Shown here one piece after another: positions 12,722 through 24,403 of a stretch of DNA of 64,000 nucleotides. The stretch is from contig CAJQUW010008706.1 in the NCBI GenBank assembly GCA_907163375.1, positions 124,001 to 188,000 of the forward strand. The letters run 5' to 3'. Under the pieces are notes generated by a model. It saw only the letters and a program-made list of their open reading frames with translations, made no database searches and was not told where the DNA came from. Position numbers and translations under genes: made by a program. This stretch comes from Prostheceraeus crozeri (lineage: Eukaryota; Platyhelminthes; Polycladida; Euryleptidae). Position 1 is the first letter of the stretch, and every line of letters starts with the position of its first letter.

Positions 12722-14645
12722 CAGGGTTGGAACTGGTCGGCCGGGCCGGTTTTAGTAACGCCGGCTGCCGATCCGGGCGGTTAATTTAATGAGACCCATG
12801 TCGACCGTTGACGACATTCAGTCGAGAATAAATAACTTAGTCGATCATTGCAACATAAAGATCATACAAATGTTATAACATTTGAGAGCATCTACATGAA
12901 TAATGTTTTGTGACACAAATATGGCAAATTGTTCTTTAACCCTCATCAGCCCACCAGACTGCATGTGTAGTTTCGTGATCTTCATTCAAAATATAAATCT
13001 GGAAGTTCAAGTTTCAATAAAAAATTCATGTCCAATTGACTCACGCTACTATCATCTGCATGAGTACCATTTGACAGGCTTCTACATTCCATTTGTTGTG
13101 CACCGATGTGGTGCTTCGATTTACCTTACAACTATAGTGAATTGAGGAATGCGTGCCAAAACAAAAAACCCCTTATCACCCCTTATTAGTTATCACAGAT
13201 CCAATCGGAACCTGTAAATATACATGGATAGATATTTCACTTAGCATTTTCTGTCCACCAATATACTACTCTAAGCTCTGATAGCAACAGGAGCTCTTCC
13301 TGCTAGCGGCAAGATGTCTCATGCGAGTTTCAAGTTATCCAATAACGAGAAGTAAGTGACACCAAAGATATATAAGACAATGAGTACGAATAATAATTCT
13401 GATATCAAACGTCCCGAAATGAATAAAGACTTCACTCCCATGTCCTCTTTTCTCAACAAAATCTTGAATGCCCCCTCGATCTGACCAGTTGTGATTCTTG
13501 ATTATGATGCATACAAAGAACTGACGGATCTAATGAACAGCAGAAAAAATTAAGACTTCAGTTGCATGCGCAATACCAGAACTCGATGCAATCCTGTGGA
13601 ACTGGTTTGTAATCTTTTTTATCATTGGCTGCTCACTCTCATAATGGAAATTGGGTTGCTTCATCAAGACAGTTGCAGAGCTGTTGATAGAAGTTGTCCA
13701 CAAAATACTAATTAAATTTATGCGCAATCTTAAGTAGCTGTTCACCAATGCCGTTTGAAATAAGTTGTTTCACAAAGACAAAGCATCCATCATCTTCTTG
13801 GTGCGAAACATTGAGTTGAGATACAGATGTAACTCGCATTACGCAGTGGAAGTTCCATGCACTAATCACTCCCAATCAAAACGTTGCATAGCACAATTCT
13901 GTTGCTCATTTGCTAGCCATGTTATTTATTGTCTTCGATTGTATGAATGCTGCATGATGCAACTATTGTTAACAAATTGGTCTACAAAGTTAATATAACT
14001 TCATTTTCAATCAGACTTTGTTTTAACTTATATTGTTTCAGATTATGGCATTTTTCTCGTACATTGTAATCAAAACTTACAGTTAATTTTGCAATTTTAG
14101 ATGAATTTCGTATAATGGAGTAATCGCTATACCAGTACGCCTACGTCACAAAACTAGGTAGTGGCATGTACCGATGTCCAATTGAACATTATATGATAAG
14201 AATCTAAGCTGATGTATCAATGATATCAATGTATGTGCTTTAATACCTTTAAGCAATGAAGAACCAATGAAAATATACAAAACTATATATGTAGTCTGGT
14301 GGGCGGACTAAGGTGGATTTGTCGGGCTGAAGATGGTTGAACAGTTAAAAATGATCACCGGCAACTTATACATGTGGTTCAAACCCTACTTTATCTCATA
14401 TAAGGTTTCCAGAATCCTATATTCTAGCCTGTATGAATTTTGGAAGCATTGTGCATTCCTCAGTCTATCAATTATAAAATTATTCCTGATCTTGAATAAT
14501 TTCACTAAATATGATAGTGTCCAACGATCTAAGTCTTAACCAACCGGTACAGAGACGTCAGCCAACGTCCCATCCTAGTCGGTATTGAATACACCGGCCG
14601 CCGACCCGCCACCGGCTGCCAAAAACCCGGCCGGTTCCAACCGTG
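12722..14645. mobile_element. Non-autonomous hAT-like element with GC-rich ends
   Basis: The left end reads CAGGGTTGGAACTGGTCGG and the right end is its inverted form, closing CCGGTTCCAACCGTG. The flanking octamers ATAGAAAT (12714-12721) and GTAGAGAT (14646-14653) match at 6 of 8, the target length hAT elements make. About 70-100 bp at each end is very GC-rich with repeated GGCCGG/CCGGC blocks, while the 1.7-kb interior is AT-rich. Frames inside (12903-13145, 13530-13748, 13765-13998) do not resemble a hAT transposase. I read it as a transposase-less element carrying unrelated filler. Confidence 0.65.
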
Positions 14646-14653
14646 GTAGAGAT

Positions 14654-15795
14654 AAATCATTATTTGATAACTCAAATAGGAAGTGACTCTATTTCAAGTC
14701 CGGCATCACATCAACTATGCCTCATAGGAGGACAACCCACCCAAAAACCTGTAGCAGAAATGCGACATAAGGCAGGCAGTCCTGAACCACCGCCAGTCCA
14801 GCGCAGCACTTTATATTTCGACTGCCACTGCTTGTACCCACCTTTTTCTGTAAATGATGTCTTTGAATGAAATGAAAATTTGAAAATTACAAATCAAATT
14901 TCTCTTAGCTTATGCTGACTTTAGTGGACAGACACTTTGGGATGGAAATTTTAACGGTTGACTTCGTTTGTGGGAAAACTTTGTGTCTACAAAGACAGTT
15001 TTTTGTTCTTCCCAAAGCAGAGTTCACGTTTACAACATAAAATGGATTCTCACAGGATGGACTGATCTATCTTTCCCCGTGTCCATTTTTGCGATTTCCC
15101 ACGAGTCGCCATTCTTCATCCTTTATGTCAAAATCTATTGTTTAATAAATGATTCTATTGGCGACAATGTGTGACAAGAGAATTTCATTTCAGTTTTGTG
15201 GTCCTTTCCTCTTCTACATGAGTGAAAATCTGTGAGATTATCGCTGTGATGAATGCCTAGAATAATGAATTAATACACGAGAATGCTCACTTTACCGAAT
15301 CTTATCTCAGATGATATATGGTACATAAGGCGGATAAAGGCAGAATAGTTTCAGGCTTAGCGTTTTAAATTTTGAAAAAGCCAATTATCTGTGGAATTGC
15401 AGCGATTGAAATTTTCGATCATAAAGGTCTTAGATTGAAATAATATTCTAGAATCAAACCAATACGATGTCTACATATTTTGTATAGAACTTTATATGCC
15501 TAGAAAAAAACAAGGAAAATTTCCTCTAATTATTAAATTTTCATTAGTCCCATGTCATTTGCATTCACGGTAATAGCCGCATTTCATGCTCTACAAATAC
15601 TGTTCTTAATATTCCGCGTCTAGATTTAGAAAGGTAGCATTTGTGATCTATAAACTTCACACATAGGGCCCACTGACCACTTTTCTGCCATTTTTCAAAT
15701 TACGATTATCAATCTCGCTGAATACCTTCAGCATGTTTTCCTTCAACTCATTGTTGTTATATTATTCCATTTATGTTATTGCCTTACAGTGCACC
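14654..15795. other. No gene seen
   Basis: Two ATG frames (14643-14870, 14968-15174) lack motifs and splice support. Confidence 0.35.
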
Positions 15796-16723
15796 AAATG
15801 AAGAAATCACACGACGAAACATAGAAAGAAAACATGGTGCTTTCTATGCCTCAATCAGCAACGTTCGGACTTAAAGTGGTTATTCTTGGTGCTACAAAGT
15901 CTGAACAACAGTTACAATCTATGATGGCCTAAGGAGCAGAATACATTGATCTTGACCAAGCGGCGAGAGAGGTTAGCCATTTTCCAAAGAGTTCAAGACA
16001 GAACAAAAGTATCAGGACTCTCTCGGTAAAACGTTTATTGGTCTATCACTTTAAGTTATGATTAAAAGAAAGACAGGGCCTTCGGCGTCCAGCGCCTTCT
16101 ATCGGTCGATGTAAGTGCGTCGAAAAAATACATTGATCTGCATTGTTTATCTCTCAAACGGTGAAAATCTATCGCGGCAAATTCAAGCCGCTAGGGCTTT
16201 GAAGCAACTTCAGTTTGCAAGGTTGATTTAAACTCTAAACATTTTCAATATTATATAAATAGGACTTGCTAGCATCAACTTCCGCAGTCGGTTTTTCGGA
16301 TCAGTCTTTTGTCAATATTCGCCAAAAGCGCATTTCAACCGAAATGCATTTTCAACGGGATGATGCACAACCACACTGGAGCAAGGAGGCTGAAGGAGAG
16401 AAAATGCTCGATAAAATTTTCTCGACTGAAAGCAAATGCAAATGTGGCTACATCGAAGCTATACATATGGTAAGTTCCCATAACCAATGCAATTTTTAAA
16501 CAATTGAAATTCAAGTTTTCAAAGCGCCGTATCTGAAAAGTTAAAGAATTCCATCATGCTGAAAGATGACCTTTTTAATCCGGTATGTATAGATGGGATA
16601 GCAAATGAGCTGCACAATGCCTTCGTCATTTACTTAAAGCTCAAAACGAAGGAAATCATAGGCAATGAGCGTGTCATTCAGAAAGCTAGTGAGTGGGTCT
16701 CTGACATTTTTGTTTGTATTTAA
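15796..16723 (+). pseudogene. Exon-like blocks of an unrecognised gene, probably decayed
   Basis: Several open, coding-looking blocks line up on the plus strand. (1) After an acceptor ccttacag at 15795, a frame of 25 residues continues one frame over as LKVVILGATKSEQQLQSMMA, a stop, then GAEYIDLDQAAREV. (2) 16288-16469 lies between acceptor ttccgcag and a perfect donor gtaagt and holds 60 codons including FQRDDAQPHWSKEAEGEKML. (3) 16526-16723 is open for 65 codons with KLKNSIMLKDDLFNPVCIDG. Phases between blocks 2 and 3 do not join simply, and block 1 has a frame change and a stop. I do not recognise the protein. A pseudogene or a mis-segmented real gene are both possible. Confidence 0.35.
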
Positions 16724-17871
16724 TTTGTTACGATTGAATTGTGTTATGTAAATCAAATTCAATACAAAAATTGAGTAATCTTACATTCAGCAGATGATAT
16801 GAAATGTGGTTTTCACTCCTGCTGTAGCCGTTGTTATCCACACGATAAATCAATGTGCATGTGCATTATTGCGGCTGTTTCTTTATTGTAATTCCGGTGA
16901 TATATATTAAACCGATTTTGGAGCCATCAGCAGAGTTATTAGTTGATGAACAGGTTCATTAAAATACATAGCAGACTTTCAAACTGCGATGAGTAAATGT
17001 GTTGTACATATCCATTTTTTAGTAAAAATTTGAATGATTTCCAGAATTATATTTATGGCACAAAATTTTTGAATTTGTCTATAACAATTACACTGTAAAT
17101 TGACCGCTAAACTATTAAGTCGCCTAAAAACCTATTCATTAGTAAGTACAGGCTTTCAATATACAGATATATAAGGATTTAAGTGTTGAATTTTTTTCAC
17201 GGGAAACTATGGCTCGACTTAAAGCGAAGCGGTGATGTTCTTCCTCATGTCAGCTAATGCGATATCTATTCAACTAACAAATAGTTATTGAAAATCGATA
17301 GATCGCAACCTTATCAATGGTTATAATTAGTAGTTAACTGGAAACCAATTCGTCTGATTTCTTGGCTTGCAGTCGTTCCACTTTTATGTCCTAACAGATA
17401 TATTGTTATAACTTCTGCTACCGGATTCAATAAGAGCGATAGGGCATAATTATGAAAGATTGACACTCCAGAGTGTGTCTACGTGCTCAACAATTAAAGC
17501 TGCAAATCCTTTCCTACTTCATTGACTTCTATCATAATTTGCCAACACAGCCCAATATCATTTAATGTTTAAGTAGAGTGTCTACTCATTCAATCATTAC
17601 AATCAAAAAGTCAAGGACTGCTAAAGGACCAAAATGCTCTCCAGCAAAGTACATTTATGAAGATGGATAATATATATCCCTAGGTCGTCAAGCTTAATAT
17701 CAATCATTGTATGAAAAATTCAGGTGCTCATCGTTATTTGTGTTAGAATTCCTTTACGGGAAATTTTGAAAACAAAATAGTAATAATTAATGAAATTGCT
17801 ATAAAATATCAAATGAGAAACAAAAACTCGATGAGGTATATGAAGATATGAGGATCAAAAATGCTTTTCTG
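16724..17871. other. No gene seen (3' side of the synaptotagmin-like gene)
   Basis: AT-rich. No canonical polyadenylation signal was found close to the stop codon of the neighbouring minus-strand gene. Confidence 0.4.
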
Positions 17872-19005
17872 TTACTCATGTGTGGGCTCTGGATCAGGTT
17901 TTACCAATAAATGAGCACAAGTCACAGTTTTTCCACACGATCGTAACATACTGGTCCACTGAGGACCCATTGTAGTGCCCGATTCAGAACCGAGCTTCAC
18001 TTCTCCAAGACTCTCTTTCTGCGTGGAAGCATCAACGAGTCTAAACACTTCAACACGAAGACCCGAATCTCTAAGTTGGTTCGGTGGCAACTGAAAGTCA
18101 AAACATTCATTCCAAGTTGGAGACTCTCCACGAGCAACTGTGGTTCTCTGTGTGGAAACTATCACGTGCCTGTGCCGCAGTTCAGCCTGTACGAATGCAT
18201 CAGGATGAATGTCTTGACCATGTCCTAAATTTCTCGCTCTAACTATTCCTAATCTTAACCGTGAGACGCCGGGGATGTAGCATAACGCCAATTCAACCTC
18301 CCCACGATAAGATACTTCCACAGAGGATTGGTCCGGTGATATTGCTGGTAGGGAGGGCTGTAAAAACTTGGTAAGACAAAGAGGGAGGCCGTCGCGACGT
18401 GATAAAATGCCAAGAGGAAGTCTGACTTCGCCGATTGTGTGAGCAGCTGGTCCTGCGACAGCGCTCGTTCGTACAGTCATTAACAGCTCGCGTCCATTTA
18501 GATGTGCGGCTGGAAATCCTTCAAAGACGAAGACTTCGTCCCAACGAGGATCTCGAGTTCGAGAAATTGATCGTGTAGAGACTCGATGTCGTGTATCTGG
18601 AAGAATAAGCACCGTGGCTAGTGGATTGAGCGGTGCAAGATCAGCGTAAGGTGGACGCAAGTTTTCAGCGGCCGAAACAGTCACAACTAGTTCTCTGGTA
18701 TTTCGATGAAAAGCTACCGAGAAACTCAAGCGGCCAAGCATTCGGTCTTCGCCCTCAGATAGAACCTCTTCTTCTTCGGAGTCGAATACGACGATAAATG
18801 CATCCCTGGGAGATGGTGTCAGTTCTGAAATGCAATCTGCACTCTTTCTTGATCGAGTATCCGCGGAGACAGGCAACACTGGCCGACGTCGTTTGCGAGT
18901 TTGAGGACGTATGCAGTAAAGGAAGAAACAAGCCGTGGCTATTGCAACGGCTGTAAGTGTAGAGGCTCCTAAGAGGCCAAGAACAATGATGAGACCCGTC
19001 TCCAT
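17872..19005 (-). CDS. Synaptotagmin-like protein, single exon, probably calcium-independent
   Basis: 377 residues from ATG 19005 without introns. Residues 5-31 form one membrane segment ending in a Cys-containing FFLYC, then a basic stop-transfer RKRRR. A linker with an acidic run (SEEEEVLSEGED, 76-87) leads to C2A (about 90-218) and C2B (about 234-368), which starts with the typical GEVELALCYIPGVSRLRLGI. Synaptotagmins are vesicle or membrane proteins that bind SNAREs and phospholipids during exocytosis. The calcium-binding Asp residues are largely missing: the usual SDPYV is LNPLA in C2A, C2A loop 3 has no Asp, and C2B keeps few acids. The C-terminal WHxL motif is reduced to CAHLL. This resembles the non-calcium synaptotagmins (12-17 groups); I cannot assign a subtype. 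The coding region is clearly more GC-rich than its flanks. Lack of introns could mean a retrocopy or lineage-specific intron loss. Confidence 0.88.
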   Translation of the reverse strand: METGLIIVLGLLGASTLTAVAIATACFFLYCIRPQTRKRRRPVLPVSADTRSRKSADCISELTPSPRDAFIVVFDSEEEEVLSEGEDRMLGRLSFSVAFHRNTRELVVTVSAAENLRPPYADLAPLNPLATVLILPDTRHRVSTRSISRTRDPRWDEVFVFEGFPAAHLNGRELLMTVRTSAVAGPAAHTIGEVRLPLGILSRRDGLPLCLTKFLQPSLPAISPDQSSVEVSYRGEVELALCYIPGVSRLRLGIVRARNLGHGQDIHPDAFVQAELRHRHVIVSTQRTTVARGESPTWNECFDFQLPPNQLRDSGLRVEVFRLVDASTQKESLGEVKLGSESGTTMGPQWTSMLRSCGKTVTCAHLLVKPDPEPTHE

Positions 19006-19050
19006 TCAGACAGGAGATAGAATGGAGCTAGACAGCGACTCTGTCTGAAA

Positions 19051-19075
19051 GTTTAAGTAAACGCCATCCGATTGG
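19051..19075 (-). promoter_or_regulatory. Possible core promoter: CCAAT box and AT-rich element
   Basis: On the minus strand a CCAAT box (19071-19075) stands about 66 bases before the start codon, followed by TTTACTTAAAC (19051-19061), a weak TATA-like element, and then a short palindromic leader with AGACAG...CTGTCT. This is motif matching only. Confidence 0.3.
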
Positions 19076-19343
19076 CTGCTAGGACGGCAAATGAATACAG
19101 ACGTGCTTAATGTTGTTTAAAATAGTCTCTTATTTGTTCAGGCAATGGAAAATCATGTCAATGCTGCACTAGTAAGCATCAGTAGCCTATACTTGTATCG
19201 TAGCTTCTCACGTATCAGTTCAGTTTACTATTTTTACTCTTCAAATCATAATATTCAGATATCAATTCATGTCAGTGCAAAAGTCAAATAAAGACACTAT
19301 CGGGAAAGGTCACTGTTTGTCTTTGGCAGGTTTTCTCTCTCTC

Positions 19344-19680
19344 TCAAAATTCAAAATTCAAAATGGTTTATTGCCCATCTTGTGGGTCAAACATGGCTGA
19401 GTTTACATAAGGTAAATATGTACATATTAAGCGGCGTACGGATGAATGAAAAGATGACAAGGGATGAGAATGAAATGATAGATAAAATCACACTGCACCA
19501 TGATGACTGTCTTCGATGAGATCGATGAGATGAATGTCTGAAATGACTGAGCACAATGTTATAGAGCACAATGACGAAAAAACTGCATGGGTGATTGCGG
19601 TACGAATGTGGCACATATGAGGAGGAGAGGAGACGAAGCATGCATCATTACATGTTATTATTAATTATGTTCACATCGCA
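19344..19680 (-). mobile_element. LINE or SINE 3' end with ATTTTGA tail
   Basis: On the minus strand the sequence ends ...GGGCAATAAACC followed by repeated ATTTTGA units and then a GA run. An AATAAA-like signal followed by a heptamer tail is typical of CR1/Jockey-type LINE 3' ends and of SINEs that borrow them. The 5' border is unclear, and the 84-codon minus-strand frame at 19387-19641 is not recognisable. Confidence 0.55.
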
Positions 19681-20202
19681 TTTTAGCTTCCATTGTATTT
19701 AACTTAATGATTTTATTTGCACATCACACTCCGCAGCAGACAGATTAATAATTCCTATTATTTGATCGGAGGAACGGATTAATTACAAATTAACATAATT
19801 TGAAACAGTGATTCCAATCAACGATAGTTAGTACATACCTGAAACGATTTGAAATATAATTCAGCTATATAATCAACCACTTGTAACGTCCGTCCTCCGA
19901 TATGAGATTTTAGCGAGTGAAAGGTAATGCATGCCTTCCATTCTTTTGATTGGGTCAGTGAATATTTCTCAACATTTTGTGATAATGCAGCTTTCAATCA
20001 GCTTCAAATCAGCTTTTTTCAATCTATAGCAGATTTCTGATATCTGTTCCTTTTCTGATCACTAAGTTATTGATTTATTTGGTCTACTCTTGGTTTGAAT
20101 CAGCACAGATATCTATACAATTATATTGCCATCTTTTCGTTGCTATTGTTTCAGACATTAACATGATAGTCCATTTGTAGATGTCAATTATTTTACACTC
20201 CG

Positions 20203-20958
20203 CTATCTATGATTTCTGATGTCCATTGCTCTGTCAATATATTCGTCTACTGGTCTGATTTTTCCTATTGTTAATGCATCCATGTAGACATAGAAATCTG
20301 ATCGTGTTATGTCTCTCAAGTCTGGAATCAGTGCATCTCTTTCATCGTTATAGCATGGACATTCAACAATGAAATGGAAGATATCTTCAATCTTATTCAA
20401 GTCACAGAATTTACAAATGCAGTCTTTATAAGTACTACGATTTTGATATGTTCCAACTTCTGCTGCAAGAGTGTGATTACCAGTTCTTAATTTGATGACG
20501 CTACAGATTTTATTTCTGCTGTTACTAATTGCTAAATATGGTTTTAATTGACATTGAAATCTGCATAACTCTAGATATCTTAATCCTTTAACACTATGCT
20601 TAGCGCTGTCGATCCACTCTCTTCTGAAATATTTAATCAATGCATTGTCAATTATCTTTTTGGACTTTCCACTGTATTCCAAGCTCTGTATATTTTTTAG
20701 GTCAATTTTATGAACTAACTTATCTATTCTGCTACACCATGTATTACGAAATGATTTTTTGTCTGTATTTTTATTGATGGTTCTGAATAATCGTATGATT
20801 AATCCCTTATCATCGCTCATATTTAGTTTAAGAAAGTAATTCAAAGCTGATTTATAAAAATAATATTCTATTGGTTTAACACCAAACTCACCGATAATAC
20901 AGTAATTACGTGTTGTTATGCGTAAGTGGTAATATCTTTTGTAAAATTGCATAATCAC
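20203..20958 (-). pseudogene. LINE ORF2 C-terminal region
   Basis: About 250 codons continuing the reverse transcriptase after a frameshift. It contains SVIKLRTGNHTLAAEVGTYQ followed by a Cys-His array (CICKFCDLNKIEDIFHFIVEC), the C-terminal CCHC-like motif common in LINE ORF2 proteins, probably for nucleic-acid binding. The first residues are a frame continuation, not a translation start. Confidence 0.75.
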
Positions 20959-21007
20959 ACGATTTAAGTCGTTTATATTTCTATCAAAAAAATTTCACTG
21001 CCGTATC

Positions 21008-22222
21008 TCATCTCGAAATAGTTAGCATTTCTAGTGCTTCCGTTAAAATTCTACCATCATCTGTGTTAAATTCTTTCAAAGTTTTGGCAGTTACATATGA
21101 AGATGCTCTTCCTCTTTTCGTTAATTCTTCGATATGCATTCTATCAGTTCTTGCAATCGAAACACCTAAATATCTATATACATCTACCACATCAATTGGG
21201 GACATATTCCCATCATCTAAAATTAGCTTTTCATATTTATTTTTTCCACTAAATATCATTATTTTAGTTTTATTATAATTTACTTTTAAGCTGTTGTTTT
21301 CACAAAATTTATGGAGAAATTTAATCTGTTCGACAATACCAAATTGTGATTCGCTGAGTAACAATATATCATCGGCATATATAAGAGCAGCTAAATTTAT
21401 ATTCGTTATTTTTGCTGGATCGAATGCGCTGATATTTTTATTAAGTTCAGTTAGAAAGTCGTTCATATATATGCAAAATAAGGTTGGCGATAAGCTATCT
21501 CCTTGTGGAATGCCATAATTTAGTTGGAGTTCTTCACTTTCTTCTCCATTAAAAAGAATTTTATATCTTTTGTTGTTTATAATATTTTCTATTAATGACA
21601 AAAAATTACCGTTAGGTATGATATACCTCAGCTTATTTATTAATCTACTTTTTTGAACAGTGTCAAATGCTTTCGAGAGATCGACAAAACATGTGTATAG
21701 TGTCTTATTATCATTCTTATATATTTGAATAATTTCTTTTAGCACCCAGATATTGTCAATCGTTGAATGTCCTTTTCTAAATCCAGTTTGTGATTCGTGC
21801 AATATTTCAAACTTATCAATCCAATCGTTTAGTCTATCATTTAACATTCTTGTCAACAGCTTTTCAATACAGGAAGATAGATTAATGCATCTGTAAAAGT
21901 TTGAATCATTTTTATCACCCTTCTTGAAAATGGGGGTGATCCAACTAGAGTGCCAAGGAACATTGCCCTCGCTCATTATTTGATTGAATAGAGCATATAG
22001 AATTTGTGTTTGGTTCTGGTCATTCTTCAACATTTCGTATACCATTTCATCTGGGCCACTAGATTTAGAGTTCTTTGAATATTTGATTGCATTTTCAACT
22101 TCAGCTATCGTGAAATTTTTGTTTAACTCATCGTCATTTCTATTTGGAATAATTTGATTTACAATGTCGCTTGTTATTCGTTTGTCGTTTACTATTTTAA
22201 TTTCATTATCTCTTTTCTTCAT
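21008..22222 (-). pseudogene. LINE reverse transcriptase, one open frame of 404 codons
   Basis: All fingers-palm motifs are readable: SSGPDEMVYEMLKN, ITPIFKKGDKND, GFRKGHSTIDNIW, the first catalytic Asp in FVDLSKAFDTV, GIPQGDSLSPTLF, and the YADDILLLSES box. The enzyme copies element RNA into the cut target site. The frame has no stop and all catalytic Asp residues are present, but it is disconnected from the endonuclease and the C-terminal region by frameshifts, so the element as a whole is dead. ATG 22222 is probably internal to the original ORF2. Confidence 0.85.
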
Positions 22223-22238
22223 ATTTTCTTTAAATATT

Positions 22239-22859
22239 TCAGCATTTAAAGCAGTTTTTTTGTTTGGAATTTTTCTTCAGCTTATTTTTATTAAGTAATT
22301 CCCAATATCTTTTCACGTCTTTATTCGCTTTTGCTATTTGTAGTTCATTTAGCTTTATTCTCTGTAGGTTTCTCTTTTCTCTTTTAATATTTTTGACAAG
22401 TTCCCTTTTTGATTGTAATAGTAAGCTTAAGTTTAGTTCGCTTTGATCAGTCTTGTACGCATCAACATTTTTTATTATTATATCACCATTTTCAGATATT
22501 ATGTCTTTAATTACAGTGTTCTCAGATTTATGGTATAAGTTTATTCCTTTGATTTGTCGGCCAAAATTATTTTTGTTTTTACTAGTTGTTCCTATCATAC
22601 TATACTGGTCAAGTGGCAATAAGTTATATTCAGTAAGGTGCGTTTCGGTAAAGCATATTATATCGGCTTCATATGCATCTCTACTTGCATTAATGTCTTT
22701 AATCTTACTGATATTTAATCCATTAATATTAGTATAGAGTATTCTTATTGATTGCACTTCATTCTCACTTTTTGTCTCAGCTGTTATCGTCTCCTCTCTC
22801 TCATCTCTCTCTCTCTCTCTCATCTCTCTCATCTCTCTCATCTCTCTCATCTCTCTCAT
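22239..22859 (-). pseudogene. LINE AP-endonuclease remnant
   Basis: The frame begins in repeat-encoded MREMRE units and then shows RILYTNINGLNISKIKDIN and ADIICFTETHLTEYN, the first two motifs of AP-like LINE endonucleases. The later GDFN and SDH motifs are absent. The sequence passes straight to the lysine-rich linker before the reverse transcriptase, so an internal deletion removed the second half of the domain. Confidence 0.75.
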
Positions 22860-22875
22860 CTCTCTCTCTCTCTCA
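22791..22875. repeat. GA/GAGAGATGA microsatellite
   Basis: On the plus strand TCTC runs are interspersed with about five CATCTCT units; this lies at the 5' edge of the LINE remnant and probably expanded after insertion. Confidence 0.9.
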
Positions 22876-23581
22876 GTTCCTTATACTATGGCTTCATAAA
22901 CATTTTCTCTTTATATTATTATGAATCCATTTTTCTGCTTTCAATTTGCTACTTAGTAAAGCCTGCTGTTAGAGATGTGCACTGTTACTTATAAGTACAG
23001 TGGGAATCTTCCACCATTACTAGCATTCCACAAAAGACTTCAAATTTAGAAAACGTCTCTATCTCTGCATGTTCAGCTCTTGGAAATAACGCACTTGTCC
23101 TCAATCAATATTCTTACAAGTGAGCACAAAAATGCAGAGGAATTAATTTTTGATGTCGAAAATTTTCCCATGATCATTCCGTGAAACTACGAATTTGAGC
23201 ACGTTGTTCCACTCCCAGCCCCATCTCCCATGGGATTACCATTCCCTACTGCAAGCCCGTAGAGAAGCCGATTTAACCTAACCACCATATATGACATGGC
23301 ATGACACTAAATACGGCACTCACCAGCGAGGTGTCACGAACATGCACAACAAACACCTATCGACGCTAGATTCAACTATTCTGAAAATCGTGTGGGCTAA
23401 TTTGGAAGTAATAATTCTCAATTTAATTGAAAGGCGCTCATAGATTGAACGATTTAAGCGTTTTAATGATTTAAGATCCATTGACAGTCATGGATGCTGC
23501 CATCCCTACCAAACCATTGTGACATCTTCGCACAGCAAAGCAAAACGTTGGTTGTTGCCAAGGGTTCAGTGTTAAAATTAA
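22876..23581. other. No gene seen
   Basis: Mixed sequence with slightly higher GC around 23200-23350; no recognisable frame. Confidence 0.35.
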
Positions 23582-23583
23582 TA

Positions 23584-24204
23584 GTCCAGAACAATTTCTG
23601 CAGGGAACGAGGCCGAATAAAGACCACGATATAACAACTTTTGACATAGAGTGTCCTTAGATTTACTACGAAAGTGTGCGTCTGCTAAGTTCTACACGCT
23701 TCATTTTCTTGTCATACATGATCAAAGAAAACACATGCAAATCCAAGGGAAAGAAGATTGAAAAAATGACATTTTCTATGCTTCCTCTGATTAAGCGAAA
23801 ATGAATGAGTCTAAAGCCATTCATTATTTTTGGCATATGGAATGTCTTCAAGTCATTTCTTATCATGCTGTCACGTGCTGGTGTTACTATCATGTCTCTG
23901 ATTGGTGATGTATTCGAAAATGTGGATAAATGTGGCTAAAATTGGTCAAAGTAATGGACTTGCCGACAGTAGGAGGCTTTTGCCAAATTTGAATGTGTTT
24001 ATCTGCATAGACAAAGGCACGAGCTCCTATGCGCTTTTGTCTTGATGACATTCTATGCCAAAACATATGACTTGAGACGTACTACTTTCACTTAATCAGA
24101 GAAAATATAGAAAATTTCATTTTGACGAATACTTCAATCTCCTTCCATTGGTTTTACATGCATTTTTTGTTGATTCTGTCTGACACTAAGAGGAGGGCTG
24201 CCCA
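23584..24204. mobile_element. Foldback/MITE family copy F2 (right arm shortened)
   Basis: Starts after TA 23582-23583 with GTCCAGAACAATTTCTGCAGGGA, matching F3 closely except for a short gap in the GGCAGCC terminus. The inner arm sequences (CTCTGATTAAGCGAAAA and its inverted partner at about 24090) pair. The right arm stops after a segment like GTCTGACACTAAGAGGAG and then shows GGCTGCC before TA 24205-24206, as if the outer part of the arm was deleted and the very tip kept. About 621 bp, no protein. Confidence 0.6.
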
Positions 24205-24403
24205 TATTGCAGGGATTCCCAAACTCAATGGGCGGTCTCCCACGGTTCACAATGATCTTGTGATGAACACGCTACATATGATTTACTGGTAGTTGAATTC
24301 TTTGTCAATCAGGCTTCATCTGTCCTTCAGGATGTGAATCACAGACCACACTTGAGCCAGACTTGAGGTCCACTCGTATTTCTACGAAGCACTATCAGTT
24401 ATA

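Larger units (their letters stand above)
20150..22875 (-). mobile_element. Non-LTR retrotransposon (LINE), minus strand, internally deleted
   Basis: Reading on the minus strand: a GA/ATGAG microsatellite, a shortened AP-type endonuclease, a complete-looking reverse transcriptase and a C-terminal zinc-knuckle-like region, then AT-rich 3' sequence with AATAAATCAATAA near 20070. No ORF1 is seen, so the 5' part is lost. The three frames are separated by shifts, two of them at homopolymer runs (A-run near 22260, T-run near 20988). The endonuclease jumps to the linker after about 90 residues, so roughly half the domain is missing. Clade not assigned. Confidence 0.85.

Noticed and set aside
22752-22994. 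Plus-strand frame encoding a Leu-Ser-His repeat protein
   Set aside because: It is translated microsatellite on the strand opposite the LINE.
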